The notes: a model not told the origin generated them from the letters alone. A stretch of DNA of 64,000 bases from Bacteroidaceae bacterium (GCA_024684455.1 JAIKWU010000065.1:24290-88289); one strand, 5' to 3'; counted from the first letter of the stretch, positions 16,420-25,746 are shown. A program made the numbers and translations.

Positions 16420-17291
16420 TGTGTAATCGTTTCGTGAGACAGACGCACGGCGGCTTCGTCGGGCAGATTCTCCAAATAGTAAGTAGGCACATGCTCCATG
16501 ATGTGCGTGACGCCTGTGCAGATTCCTCCGTAAATGCGCTTGTCCCACTTCATGACGCTGCACGAGGGAAGGAGCGACGCAAATGACTCGATGACGGTCT
16601 GACGACGAATCTTATTGTAAGGAGCCTGTTTCAGTTGGACAAACGCACCGATGGGTGCCTCGATGTTGCGATAGCAGGGTGTCTTTCCACTCCAGGGAGA
16701 ACCGAACACGATGCCCTCGCCGTCGATGAAGCGCACCACAGGGTTGTCGTCGTTCATCAGGTCGGTGCCAGGAATGTACTTCAGCCAGTTCCCCGTGTGT
16801 GTGCTCTTGCCCGTTCCGCTCACACCGAGGAACAGGTAACCACGCCCTTTTTCACGGACGACAGAGGCGTGCATGAGCAGCGTGTCCTTATCGGCAGTCG
16901 AGAAGGCATACATCAGCATCAGCGCATTGTTCAGCCCGAACTTGCGCATTTCAAGATTTCCGTTCAGGGCGACGATGCCACGGCTGAAGTCGGCCGTCGC
17001 ATCGAGCAGACAAGCCTGACGCCCGCGAAAGTCTGTGATATGGATTTCATACGAGCCATCTTTCCGCAGATAGACACCGTGGTTGTTGCCGCCGCAGTCG
17101 AACTGGCCGACCTCTTCACCCCATTCCTGTGAACGGTACGTGTCGTCAACGGTCAGTTCAAACAGCACCGGTTCGTCGGTAACGGATTCTTCAAACGGTG
17201 TGCTTGAGGGGATGAGACGTTCGTCGTTCACACCTCCTTCGACAAAGATGACTCGGTAAGACATCCGTCCTACTCTATATTGTTTCTTCAT
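16416..17291 (-). CDS. HPr-kinase-like P-loop protein
   Basis: A 291-residue protein with a C-terminal domain like HPr kinase and PEP carboxykinase-fold kinases: P-loop LFLGVSGTGKSTHT (about 152-165), TDLMNDDNPVVRF and FGSPWSGKTPCYRN. The N-terminal half is a beta-rich domain of unknown role. Start at 17291 (MKKQYRVGRMSYRV), 4 bases after the upstream stop; the longer frame to 17330 would overlap it. HPrK-like proteins occur in lasso-peptide and PqqD clusters, where one (PadeK) phosphorylates the peptide. Here it forms a tight unit with a SipW-like peptidase and a PqqD-like protein. Confidence 0.78.
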   Translation of the reverse strand: MKKQYRVGRMSYRVIFVEGGVNDERLIPSSTPFEESVTDEPVLFELTVDDTYRSQEWGEEVGQFDCGGNNHGVYLRKDGSYEIHITDFRGRQACLLDATADFSRGIVALNGNLEMRKFGLNNALMLMYAFSTADKDTLLMHASVVREKGRGYLFLGVSGTGKSTHTGNWLKYIPGTDLMNDDNPVVRFIDGEGIVFGSPWSGKTPCYRNIEAPIGAFVQLKQAPYNKIRRQTVIESFASLLPSCSVMKWDKRIYGGICTGVTHIMEHVPTYYLENLPDEAAVRLSHETITQ

Positions 17292-17295
17292 TCGT

Positions 17296-17814
17296 TCAAA
17301 ACAGCAGGTTTTCGTACTCGGGTTTCTCAAACTTAAAATCGTTCATGCTGACAATGACCATGTTCGATGTACCCATGTCCAGATAGCGCTTCTTCATTTT
17401 GTAGAAACGCTTGGCCAGTTTCTTGCGGTTCACGTCGTAGAACACGCAGGTGGTCTCGTACTGCATCTCGTACTTCCCAACCAGGTAGTCCTTCAGTTGC
17501 TGGCTAAAGTCGGCACGATAGGGCAGAAACTTGTACTTTTTCGTCAGGCGCATGTAGTTGACCGGCTGCACTTCTGTCAGATAGACGGTCGAGTCGTTGA
17601 AGTTCGTGCCTACGCCGAAGAGATAGACTACATCCGTCTCCTTCGGTGCATGTTTCTGCTGATAAGCCAGTTGTTCGGCCTGTTCCTTCTCGGCCCTTGC
17701 CAGTTGTTTGGCAGCCTGCCGTTCCTCCCTGGTCGGCTTGTGTGGTTTCTGCGCCTGGACCGTCAAGGGAAAAAGCAGCGTGACGATTAACAGTATTTTT
17801 GCGAAAGTGTTCAT
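17296..17814 (-). CDS. Secreted protein of unknown function
   Basis: A 172-residue protein with a clear signal peptide (residues 1-22, MNTFAKILLIVTLLFPLTVQA). A basic, Ala/Glu/Lys-rich helix follows (about 25-60), then a compact alpha/beta domain containing VVYLFGVGTNFNDSTVYLTE and, at the end, TSNMVIVSMNDFKFEKPEY. I do not recognise a family. It is the first gene of the unit with the HPrK-like kinase, peptidase and PqqD-like protein, with its own promoter at 17835-17842. A role in the same pathway is inferred from position only. Confidence 0.75.
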   Translation of the reverse strand: MNTFAKILLIVTLLFPLTVQAQKPHKPTREERQAAKQLARAEKEQAEQLAYQQKHAPKETDVVYLFGVGTNFNDSTVYLTEVQPVNYMRLTKKYKFLPYRADFSQQLKDYLVGKYEMQYETTCVFYDVNRKKLAKRFYKMKKRYLDMGTSNMVIVSMNDFKFEKPEYENLLF

Positions 17815-17834
17815 ATTCTGAGTGATTTATCGCA

Positions 17835-17842
17835 CAAAGGTA
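17835..17842 (-). promoter_or_regulatory. Promoter -7 box of the PqqD/peptidase/kinase unit
   Basis: CAAAGGTA (TACCTTTG on the minus strand), 21 bases upstream of the start at 17814. Confidence 0.7.
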
Positions 17843-17916
17843 CGACAAAAACAGCATACTGCAAAATTGCCCCCTCCGTTTTTTAGGTTTTTAACGAATA
17901 CGGGGTGTCAATGCAC

Positions 17917-17948
17917 AAAAAAGGCTGCGCCTGAAGTCAGACACAGCC
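17917..17948 (-). terminator. Rho-independent terminator of rpoD
   Basis: On the minus strand an 11-bp stem (GGCTGTGTCTG / CAGGCGCAGCC, two G-T pairs) with a 4-base loop is followed directly by six T residues, 24 bases past the rpoD stop. Confidence 0.85.
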
Positions 17949-17971
17949 AGCAATCGGTGGGCAGACGGGGC

Positions 17972-18832
17972 TTAGCCCAGATAACCTTTCAGCAGACGGC
18001 TCCGGCTACTGTTGCGCAGTCGGCGAATCGCCTTCTCCTTGATTTGGCGGACACGTTCGCGCGTCAGATTGAAGCGGTCGCCAATCTCCTCCAGCGTCTT
18101 TTCCTGCTCTCCGATGCCGAAGAACATACGGATGATTTCCTTTTCGCGGGGAGTGAGCGTGTCGAGCGCGCGGTCGATTTCTTTCGATAGCGATTCGTTG
18201 ACCAACGAACGGTCGGCCATCGGGCTGTCGTCGTTCACCAGCACGTCGAGCAGCGAGTTGTCCTCGCCTTCCACAAAGGGAGCATCGACGCTGATGTGGC
18301 GGCCCTGCACCTTCAGCGTATCGGCAATCTTGTCAACGGGCAGACCCAATTCGTCGGCGATTTCGTCGGCACTCGGCCGGCGTTCGTTCTCCTGTTCGAA
18401 CTTTGAGAGAGCCTTGCTGATCTTGTTGAGCGACCCCACCTGATTCAGTGGCAGACGCACGATTCGCGACTGCTCAGCCAGTGCCTGCAGAATGCTCTGA
18501 CGAATCCACCAAACAGCATAACTGATGAACTTGAAACCACGTGTCTCATCGAATTTCTCGGCTGCCTTGATGAGGCCCAGATTTCCCTCGTTGATGAGGT
18601 CGGGCAGACTCAGGCCCTGGTTCTGGTACTGTTTTGCCACAGAAACGACGAAACGGAGGTTGGCACGCGTCAGTTTTTCCAAGGCGCGGCGGTCGCCCTT
18701 GCGGATACGTCCGGCCAGTTCGACCTCCTCTTCCACTGTGATCAAGTCCTCACGACCGATTTCCTGCAAGTACTTGTCGAGCGAAGCACTCTCACGGTTC
18801 GTAATACTTTTCGTAATCTTTAACTGTCTCAT
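17972..18832 (-). CDS. rpoD: Primary RNA polymerase sigma factor
   Basis: A 286-residue group 1 sigma factor, the short form typical of Bacteroidetes. Region 1.2 begins at [16 protein letters not shown]. Region 2 has [20 protein letters not shown] and [20 protein letters not shown], region 3 lies at about 160-230, and region 4 has [20 protein letters not shown] for -35/-33 recognition. It ends [11 protein letters not shown]. It has its own promoter (18863-18870) inside a perfect inverted repeat (18855-18890), and a terminator follows. The recG gene lies upstream on the same strand, separated by palindrome array B. Confidence 0.96.
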   Translation of the reverse strand: MRQLKITKSITNRESASLDKYLQEIGREDLITVEEEVELAGRIRKGDRRALEKLTRANLRFVVSVAKQYQNQGLSLPDLINEGNLGLIKAAEKFDETRGFKFISYAVWWIRQSILQALAEQSRIVRLPLNQVGSLNKISKALSKFEQENERRPSADEIADELGLPVDKIADTLKVQGRHISVDAPFVEGEDNSLLDVLVNDDSPMADRSLVNESLSKEIDRALDTLTPREKEIIRMFFGIGEQEKTLEEIGDRFNLTRERVRQIKEKAIRRLRNSSRSRLLKGYLG

Positions 18833-18854
18833 TCTACCTACTGCTACATTTTAA

Positions 18855-18890
18855 GCAGTCTGCAAAAATACAAAAAAAAATGCAGACTGC
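18855..18890 (-). promoter_or_regulatory. rpoD promoter within a perfect 10-bp inverted repeat
   Basis: CAAAAATA at 18863-18870 reads TATTTTTG on the minus strand, a -7 box 31 bases from the rpoD start. It is bracketed by GCAGTCTGCA (18855-18864) and TGCAGACTGC (18881-18890), a perfect inverted repeat with a 16-base A-rich centre. This may be an operator or a cruciform-forming site. Confidence 0.65.
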
Positions 18891-18969
18891 CAAATACAGA
18901 ACGGAAAAGTTATACGTTTCGTATAAAAAAGCAGAAAAAACATCGTTTTTCCATCGACGAAACACGACG

Positions 18970-19047
18970 CTAAGCACTTGGCGTAAAATCTCCAAGCACT
19001 TGGCGTTCGTACGCTAAGCACTTGGCGTGATTTCTCCAAGCACTTGG
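18970..19047. repeat. 22-bp-period palindrome array B (4 units)
   Basis: Palindromes start at 18970, 18992, 19014 and 19036: CTAAGCACTTGG, CCAAGCACTTGG, CTAAGCACTTGG, CCAAGCACTTGG. The spacing is exactly 22 bp. Lies between the recG stop (19067) and the rpoD promoter. Confidence 0.95.
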
Positions 19048-19066
19048 AAGGGAAGACGGACTGCGG

Positions 19067-21250
19067 TCAACTGATGCTGCCCCAGTTGATGTTCGTCTTA
19101 CGAAGTTCGCGCAACCGCTGCCAGAGCAAGGCATTGGCAGGATTGTTCTCTTCGGGATCAGCCTCGACAACCTGCTGGGCGGCATCGCGTGCCATCTGAA
19201 GGATGATGCCGTCCTTGGCAAGATTGGCTATCTTCAGGTCGAAGGCCATGCCGCTCTGCTGCGTGCCTTCAAGATCACCAGGACCGCGCAGACGGAGGTC
19301 CTGTTCGGCGATTTCAAAACCGTCGGTCGAATCCACCATAATCTGGATACGACGCCGTGTGTCGTCGCTCAGTTGCTGCTTCGTCACAAGAATACAGTAC
19401 GATTGGTCAGCACCACGCCCTACCCGTCCGCGCAGTTGGTGCAACTGGCTGAGTCCGAAGCGTTCGGCATTTTCAATCACCATGACCGAAGCATTGGGCA
19501 CGTTGACACCAACCTCGATGACGGTGGTGGCAACAAGTATCTGCGTCGCACCCGAAGCAAACCGCTGCATCTCTGCATCTTTTTCGGCCGACTTCATCTT
19601 TCCGTGTACTTTGGAAACCTGCTTGTCGGGGAATGCCTTTCGGATTTGCTCAAATCCGTCCTCAAGGTTCTTGAGATCCATCTTCTCACTTTCCTTGATG
19701 AGGGGATAGACGATGTAGATCTGCCGGCCGAGTTCGAGTTGCCGGCGCATACCAGTGTAGAGGGTCTGTCGGTGGCTGTCGAACTGATGGAGGGTCTGGA
19801 TGGGCTTACGGCCAGGCGGCAACTGGTCGATGACGCTGACGTCGAGGTCGCCGTAAAGGGTCATAGCCAGGGTACGGGGGATGGGCGTGGCGGTCATGAC
19901 GAGGACATGGGGCGGATTAAGGCTCTTCGTCCACAACCTGGCGCGCTGAGCCACTCCAAAGCGGTGCTGCTCGTCGATGATGGCAAGGCCGAGATGGGCA
20001 AACTGCACATTATTCTCTATAAGTGCATGTGTGCCGACAGCAATGTGGACTGTCCCCGTGACAAAACCGTCGAGCACTTCGCGGCGGCGTTTCCCTTTTA
20101 CCGCCCCCGTGAGCAGTTCAACGCGCACTGGCATGTCGCCTAGCAGATGGCGTAATGTCTCCACATGCTGCTCTGCCAGAATCTCCGTCGGCGCCATGAT
20201 ACAGGCCTGATAGCCGTTGTCAATGGCGATGAGCGCACACATCAGTGCCACGAGGGTCTTGCCGCTGCCCACATCGCCTTGCAGCAGACGGTTCATCTGG
20301 CGACCAGACCCCATGTCAGCCCGTATCTCACGGATGACACGCTTCTGCGCCTCTGTCAGCGTGAAAGGAAGGTGGTGGTAGTAGAAGTCGTTGAAGGTTT
20401 TCCCGACATGGGGACAGAGCAGTCCTCGGTACTTGCGGGCTCTGTCCTTGGCATAGCGCAGAATGTTGAGTTGTACGTAGAAGAGTTCTTCAAACTTGAG
20501 CCGTGCCTGTGCCTTGCGCAGATTGTCAGCCGTAGTGGGAAAATGTATTTCTCGCAGGGCTTCGTCGCGTGAGATGAAGTGGTAACGACTGACAAGAAAT
20601 GCCGGCAGTGTCTCAGGCAGCGTCTCGTCGAGCATCTCCAGCATCTTCGCCGTCAGTTTCGCCACCACCGACGAGTTCAACCCCCGCTTCTTCATCTTCT
20701 CCGTCGTGTGGTAGTGGGGACGGAAAGCATAGCCCCCTCCATCTCCCCCGAATGGGGGAGGATTCAAAGCAGTCCCCTCATCAAACAAAGCCTGCTGAAT
20801 ACCCTCGGTCACAGGAGTTCTTCCCCATTCGGGGGGGGTAGAGGGTACTTCTATTTCCGGATGTGCTATGTTCAGCCTTCCCTTAAACGGTTGTGGCCGT
20901 CCGAATACGACGTATGGGCGGTGGAGGTCGTATTGCTTTGCAATGTATTTGATGCCTTGGAACCAGACGAGGTCGATGACTCCGGTGCCATCGCTGAAAT
21001 GTGCCACGAGCCGTTTCTTACGGCCTTCGCCCATGTCATCAAAACCGAGAATCTCACCGACAATCTGAACATACGGCATCGTCCCATTGATGTCACAGAT
21101 TCGGTAGAAACGGGTTCGGTCGATGTATTTGTAGGGATAATACGTCAGCAGGTCGCCCACCGTCTTGATAGAGAGTTCCCTTCCAAGCAGGTCGGCACGT
21201 TGCGGCCCTACTCCCTGCAAATACTTGATGTCCTGGTCGAGTCGAAGCAT
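19067..21250 (-). CDS. recG: ATP-dependent DNA helicase RecG
   Basis: A 727-residue branch-migration helicase that remodels stalled forks and Holliday junctions. The N-terminal wedge/OB domain starts [22 protein letters not shown]. The helicase core has Walker A GDVGSGKT, the DEQH box [23 protein letters not shown], and [36 protein letters not shown]. Start at 21250; the longer frame to 21373 adds codons from a dispersed repeat and crosses the promoter box. The wedge domain contains a Pro/Gly-rich insertion of about 40 residues encoded by a C/G-rich inverted-repeat element (20731-20850). Whether this impairs function is unknown, but the frame is intact. Confidence 0.95.
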   Translation of the reverse strand: MLRLDQDIKYLQGVGPQRADLLGRELSIKTVGDLLTYYPYKYIDRTRFYRICDINGTMPYVQIVGEILGFDDMGEGRKKRLVAHFSDGTGVIDLVWFQGIKYIAKQYDLHRPYVVFGRPQPFKGRLNIAHPEIEVPSTPPEWGRTPVTEGIQQALFDEGTALNPPPFGGDGGGYAFRPHYHTTEKMKKRGLNSSVVAKLTAKMLEMLDETLPETLPAFLVSRYHFISRDEALREIHFPTTADNLRKAQARLKFEELFYVQLNILRYAKDRARKYRGLLCPHVGKTFNDFYYHHLPFTLTEAQKRVIREIRADMGSGRQMNRLLQGDVGSGKTLVALMCALIAIDNGYQACIMAPTEILAEQHVETLRHLLGDMPVRVELLTGAVKGKRRREVLDGFVTGTVHIAVGTHALIENNVQFAHLGLAIIDEQHRFGVAQRARLWTKSLNPPHVLVMTATPIPRTLAMTLYGDLDVSVIDQLPPGRKPIQTLHQFDSHRQTLYTGMRRQLELGRQIYIVYPLIKESEKMDLKNLEDGFEQIRKAFPDKQVSKVHGKMKSAEKDAEMQRFASGATQILVATTVIEVGVNVPNASVMVIENAERFGLSQLHQLRGRVGRGADQSYCILVTKQQLSDDTRRRIQIMVDSTDGFEIAEQDLRLRGPGDLEGTQQSGMAFDLKIANLAKDGIILQMARDAAQQVVEADPEENNPANALLWQRLRELRKTNINWGSIS
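20731..20850. mobile_element. C/G-rich inverted-repeat element inside recG
   Basis: Arms CCTCCATCTCCCCCGAATGG and the near-complement near 20823-20850 bound about 50 bases. Each arm also holds a small hairpin. The element is translated in frame as a Pro/Gly-rich loop in the RecG wedge domain. Similar elements lie at 38398, 41456, 46709 and 48640. Confidence 0.75.
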
Positions 21251-21258
21251 TCCTGCCA

Positions 21259-21350
21259 CAAAGGTACGATTAAGTGAGATAAATACCAAATATATTTGAG
21301 TATTTACGAGCGAGAGTACCTTCGACGAAGTCAAAGGTACGATTAAGTGA
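21259..21350 (-). repeat. Dispersed promoter-bearing repeat, copy 2
   Basis: Related to 5052-5208 and 59398-59591. It carries minus-strand TACCTTTG boxes at 21259-21266 and 21332-21339, and a perfect 7-bp inverted repeat GTACCTT/AAGGTAC (21316-21340). The first box lies only 9 bases from the recG ATG, so that transcript would be almost leaderless; the second would give a leader of about 75 bases. Confidence 0.8.
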
Positions 21351-21448
21351 GCGGAATGCAAAATGAAAGACAACTTTTTTCTGCTATATACTCAACCATT
21401 GAGCATTTATTGTTTTCGATTAGAAGGCAATAGATGCGTGAACAACGA

Positions 21449-21637
21449 TTATTCACTAACAGGCCACAGCGAACCATAACGGGCTTTCCCACGGGCCTCC
21501 TCAATCGTTTCTTCTTCAACCCAATCGATTTCGTCGCTTTGTGATCCGTCAATGCTGATGGACTTCTGCATCAACATCTGAGACATCACAAAGGCGTTAT
21601 GGATGGTTGGCTGTTGATATCTCTTTTTTATAAGCAT
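21449..21637 (-). CDS. Small acidic peptide of unknown function
   Basis: A 62-residue frame (ATG at 21637; an in-frame TTG at 21646 is an alternative) lying 25 bases downstream of the GH2 gene stop. It begins with a basic segment (MLIKKRYQQPT), continues through a Met-rich stretch, and ends acidic then mixed (EIDWVEEETIEEARGKARYG). This resembles the many short Prevotella peptides with a YxxPT opening and no known role. No Shine-Dalgarno is evident. It could be a real small protein or a chance frame; the codon pattern favours real. Confidence 0.55.
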   Translation of the reverse strand: MLIKKRYQQPTIHNAFVMSQMLMQKSISIDGSQSDEIDWVEEETIEEARGKARYGSLWPVSE

Positions 21638-21671
21638 GTTAGCCAAAATGCTTGCTATTTGTATCAGTAAA

Positions 21672-24600
21672 TTAACGAATCACGTATTTTATTCCATCAA
21701 TCACGTAGATACCTGCAGGGAGCCCTTGCACAGAGTTGCTCGATGACTGTACTTTGCGGCCCAGAAGGTCATAAAGCGCACTTTGTTCTTTGTACTTTGA
21801 ACTTTGTACTTCATCGATGCTTGTAGGTGTGTCGTCTATTTCGAATTTGATGACGGCCTTTGCTTCAGCAGTGTGTGGCAGCATGTAGGCTCTGAAGGCC
21901 TTGATGCTGTTGCCTCCTGCAGCACGTTTGAAACTGTTGCCTGAACCAAGAATATAGTTTCCGGCATCGACAGTGGTAGCGATGTATGTACCGACAAAGT
22001 CAAAACTTTCACCTCCAGTATGTGGGTTGCTGTCGGCTACGATGTCCACTCCATCGAAACGTAGTACGCGATTGGTGCGGTCAGCAGACAACTTGACGAG
22101 CACAGGTTCGTTGGCCGTAATGTCGTTGACTGTCTCAAACGAGAGGGTATTTTCAGTGGCTCCTTTCATCCGTATCACTTGCACATCGTCTCCCAACTGT
22201 GTCTTCAATGCCGTTTCATCGACATCGAAGGGCAACACGAGCGTGTTCCAGCCTTCGTAAAGGGAACGATCGATGACGATGTCGCCGTGGATGCCGCTTT
22301 GTGGAGCCGTGGTTGCTGTTTCATTGAGTGTGCGGTCAAGTTTGACAAGCGTCGGCTTTGACATGTAGCACCAGTTGTTTCCGTTATCAGAAGCGGCACA
22401 CATACCCAGTGTGAGAGTCTCGTTTTTATCAAGTTCCACGACGAGTGAGAAAAGTCCGTAAGTAGCGGTCGTCACTTCGGTAAGAACTTTCGTGCCGCTG
22501 CTGGTGACCGCGAAGAGATAGGTACCTGGTTGATGATTTCGGTCGTTGTCGCTGCCCGACCAGAGGTTGGCAGCACAAAAGGCTGCGATGCCATAGCGTC
22601 CAGGCGGCAGATTGGTGATGTCTTGGTGGAAGAAGTCGGTATCGTGAGGGGCGCTGCCTGACCAGAAGGCCAGTCCCGAGCCGTTGTAGATGGCAGAGCC
22701 GAGTTTTGCCTCTGTGTAGCCACCCGAAGCGTTTCCTGACACTTTCACCCAGTTGTTACCGCCAAATTCAGGCACCGACACAGACATGTCTTCGTAGAAA
22801 TGCTCGAAGTCGAAGTCGCCATTGTAGGCCACCTGCACGTTATCGAGCGCAAACCAATCGGCATTCGTGTCGGCTGCGAATTGGATGAGGAAGGTGACAG
22901 CCTGCGGAGCATTGAGCGTGAACTGAATCGAAGCGTGCTGTGCAGAGCCGCCGTCGATGTTTTTCAGTTCGTTGCTCTGTCCACCGACAGAAGCAGTGAC
23001 GCCCGACATGGTGCCGTTCGTCTGGTAGTGGCTGCCACCATTAAGAAAAGTTCCGTTATAATCGAAAGTCAGTGTATATTGACCTGCAGGCAGTACCTTT
23101 GTGCTCTGCGAGATGCTCTGGTTCTGAAGCGTCGAGGCCGAAGTCCAGCCGACGAAGCACTCCAGGAAATTGGTCAGCGTTGGGTCGTTCCACGAGTTGC
23201 CGCGATACTTGATCATGTCGGTGTTGCTCACTGTCCATCCCGTCAGATTCCCTTCCTCAAAATCTGCATTCTTGAAAAAGATAGAACTCATGTCCTTCGG
23301 CTTTTCCATCATCTCTGCCTTGAGTTCGACAGTACCGGCCGTTCCGTTCGAGCGGACAATGGCGAGGGCACGGCCACGGAACACGGTCGGCGTCGTTGTG
23401 CGGAAACTCTCCATGTCGTTCGGACTGCCTGTGCAGCAGCCGATGAGTTCGCCAGCACCAATGTTGGTGACGTTGAGCCTCGTTTCCGAGTCACTGGTGA
23501 CGACATTGCCGTCGTCGTCGATGAGTTCAATGGTCACATAGACAAGGTCGTTCAGTGCGTCGGAGATGGTGTTGTTGCCGTCGTCATAGACGAAACGCAC
23601 ACCAGTGGCCTTGCCGGTAGTCTTCAGCACAAACTCCTCGCCTGCCACTTCGTTGCCCGCATTGTCAAGGTTGACGATTCGCAGTGTGCCAGGCTGATAT
23701 GCCAGGCTGAAGCCGCACCAGAACGTGTTGCCTGGTGTGCCTTCGCCCACTACTTCGTCGTTCAGATAGAGGCGTACTTTTGGTGCACGGCTGTAAGCGT
23801 TGACCGACACGTTCTGTCCCTCGCGTCCAGGATAGGTCCAGCATTGTTCTTCGAGTTGCCAGCCCCACCAGTTCCACTGCGAACCAGTGGTGACCACAGC
23901 CATCGTCACGGGTGCTTCACGCCAGACGATGTCCTTGTAGTAGGATTGTGGCTTTTTCTGACCGATGAGGTCGAGGTCGCCACAGTGTCCGTTAAACCAC
24001 GGCCAGCCGGCAAAGAAAGGCGGTGCGGCATCGGGGAGTGCTGCACCGATGCCAGCCTCGCCGAGGTAGTCCATGGCTGTCCAGACAAAGTCGCCGACGA
24101 CATAGGGCAGACGTTCCACGAGGTCCCAGTTCTCGCTGGCATTTTTCGGATAACTCTCCAGGCCGCACATCACGCGGTCGGGATAGCGGCCGTGGTCGTA
24201 TTCATACTTGTCGTACATGTAGTTGTAGCCGCCTACGTCGAGGCTCTTGAAGGCGTTGTCAGACTGCGCATCCCAATTGCCACTGGCTATGTTCCAGGCA
24301 TCGCCGGCATCCCATCCGCAAATGGCTGCGGTGACGGGTCGGGTGGTGTCATATTGCAGGACATCTGCACGCAGACGGGCAGCGGCAGCCTGACCTTCTG
24401 GTTCTATACGTCCTGGAATCTCGTTGCCGATGCTCCACATGATGACGGAGGGATGGTTGCGGTCGCGTCGCACCATGTCAGTGATGTCTCGGTCGCTCCA
24501 CGTGGCGAAGTAGCGGTGATAGTCTTCGTTGTTCTTCTGAAGTAACCACTGGTCAAAGCATTCGTCGATGACCATCAGACCGAGTGAGTCGCATACGTCG

Positions 24601-25697
24601 AGGAAGTGTTCCGAAGGCAGGTTGTGACTGCAGCGCACGGCATTATAGCCCAGGGCCTTGATGAGACGCAACTTGCGTACCTCGGCCTTATCAAATGCAG
24701 CAGCACCGAGCATTCCATTGTCGTGGTGGACACAGCCGCCTTTGAGCAAGGTGTTCACACCATTGAGCAGGAATCCCTGGGTGGCTGAGAATGCGAGGGT
24801 ACGGAATCCGAAATGCTTTTGGAACATGTCAACAATATGTCCTTCATTGTCCTTGATGCAGACAGAGGCTGTATAAAGCGTGGGAGAAGCGGGACTCCAT
24901 GTCTGTGCCCCGTTGACTGTCAGTTCCACGTTGGCCGAAACGCTAGTTCCAGCCGCTACGTTGGCGAAGCCATTGCTGCCTTCTGCCACTTTTGTGCCAT
25001 TGGCATCGAAAATCGTCACCACCACACTGCCTTCTGCATCGGTTGCTGCCTCGTTGTGCACAAGGGTCGTAACCGACACGTTACGGTTGTCGCTCGTCTG
25101 GACAAATGTGTCCCATTCGTCGAGATAGACCTTCTGAGTCTTCATCAGCCAGACGTGGCGATAGATGCCGCTGCCCCCGTACCAACGCGTGGTGTTGCCC
25201 AAGTTCTGCACTTTCACTACAACGTTGTTCTCACCTGTGTGCAGCCGAGAAGTCACATCGACGCGGAACGAAGAGTAGCCGTAGGGGCAGAAGTTGACTT
25301 CCACACCATTGACATAGACCCACGACTGATAATAGACACCCTCGAAGTAGAGAATGACGCGGCCCTGCAGGTCGTTGGCCGTCACGTTGAGTGTCTTCTG
25401 ATACCAGCCTTCGCCACCGACGGTGAAGCCCGTCTGATAGCCGCCGGCGCTGTTGGTCGAGAATGGCCCGACAACACGTCCGCCAGCCTTCTGCGCAGCC
25501 TCGGTCTCGACACTCCAGTCGTGAGGCAGGTCGAGGCTGCGCCAAGCGTCGGCAGCCGATGGGTTGCTGATGGCAGCGTTCCCATCAGTGCCATACAAGA
25601 ATTTCCAGTCACCGTCGATACACTGCTTCCGCTGTGCCGACGCAGTCAGTGCGGCAGTCATCGCCAGCACCATGATCAAAATAGTCTGTTTTCTCAT
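21672..25697 (-). CDS. Secreted GH2 beta-galactosidase-like enzyme, multidomain
   Basis: A 1341-residue secreted glycosidase. It has a signal peptide (1-21), a GH2 sugar-binding domain opening with GDWKFLYG and LPHDWSVE (about 25-190), an Ig-like domain (195-300) and a TIM barrel (310-600). Catalytic residues sit in MWSIGNEIPG (acid/base Glu, about 424) and MCGLESYPKN (nucleophile Glu, about 514). Further beta-sandwich domains run to 800, then two CBM-like domains (about 810-960 and 965-1110). A final domain carries the YDLLGRKV...GIYVIDG tail resembling type IX sorting signals. Part of the linker is encoded by a 7-bp repeat (21780-21807). The substrate is probably a beta-galactoside of plant cell wall, but other GH2 activities remain possible. 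Confidence 0.88.
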   Translation of the reverse strand: MRKQTILIMVLAMTAALTASAQRKQCIDGDWKFLYGTDGNAAISNPSAADAWRSLDLPHDWSVETEAAQKAGGRVVGPFSTNSAGGYQTGFTVGGEGWYQKTLNVTANDLQGRVILYFEGVYYQSWVYVNGVEVNFCPYGYSSFRVDVTSRLHTGENNVVVKVQNLGNTTRWYGGSGIYRHVWLMKTQKVYLDEWDTFVQTSDNRNVSVTTLVHNEAATDAEGSVVVTIFDANGTKVAEGSNGFANVAAGTSVSANVELTVNGAQTWSPASPTLYTASVCIKDNEGHIVDMFQKHFGFRTLAFSATQGFLLNGVNTLLKGGCVHHDNGMLGAAAFDKAEVRKLRLIKALGYNAVRCSHNLPSEHFLDVCDSLGLMVIDECFDQWLLQKNNEDYHRYFATWSDRDITDMVRRDRNHPSVIMWSIGNEIPGRIEPEGQAAAARLRADVLQYDTTRPVTAAICGWDAGDAWNIASGNWDAQSDNAFKSLDVGGYNYMYDKYEYDHGRYPDRVMCGLESYPKNASENWDLVERLPYVVGDFVWTAMDYLGEAGIGAALPDAAPPFFAGWPWFNGHCGDLDLIGQKKPQSYYKDIVWREAPVTMAVVTTGSQWNWWGWQLEEQCWTYPGREGQNVSVNAYSRAPKVRLYLNDEVVGEGTPGNTFWCGFSLAYQPGTLRIVNLDNAGNEVAGEEFVLKTTGKATGVRFVYDDGNNTISDALNDLVYVTIELIDDDGNVVTSDSETRLNVTNIGAGELIGCCTGSPNDMESFRTTTPTVFRGRALAIVRSNGTAGTVELKAEMMEKPKDMSSIFFKNADFEEGNLTGWTVSNTDMIKYRGNSWNDPTLTNFLECFVGWTSASTLQNQSISQSTKVLPAGQYTLTFDYNGTFLNGGSHYQTNGTMSGVTASVGGQSNELKNIDGGSAQHASIQFTLNAPQAVTFLIQFAADTNADWFALDNVQVAYNGDFDFEHFYEDMSVSVPEFGGNNWVKVSGNASGGYTEAKLGSAIYNGSGLAFWSGSAPHDTDFFHQDITNLPPGRYGIAAFCAANLWSGSDNDRNHQPGTYLFAVTSSGTKVLTEVTTATYGLFSLVVELDKNETLTLGMCAASDNGNNWCYMSKPTLVKLDRTLNETATTAPQSGIHGDIVIDRSLYEGWNTLVLPFDVDETALKTQLGDDVQVIRMKGATENTLSFETVNDITANEPVLVKLSADRTNRVLRFDGVDIVADSNPHTGGESFDFVGTYIATTVDAGNYILGSGNSFKRAAGGNSIKAFRAYMLPHTAEAKAVIKFEIDDTPTSIDEVQSSKYKEQSALYDLLGRKVQSSSNSVQGLPAGIYVIDGIKYVIR
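21780..21807 (-). repeat. Heptanucleotide tandem repeat in GH2 tail
   Basis: Four 7-bp units on the plus strand: ACTTTGT, TCTTTGT, ACTTTGA, ACTTTGT. They encode the linker QSSKYKEQSA just before YDLLGRKV in the GH2 enzyme. Confidence 0.85.
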
Positions 25698-25746
25698 CTG
25701 AAAAGGTATTTTTTAGTTACTTTTTATTCGTTGATTTCGATCCGTT

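Noticed and set aside
22800..24545. 581-codon frame opposite the GH2 gene
   Set aside because: Antisense shadow of a clear GH2 enzyme; composition shows no domain.
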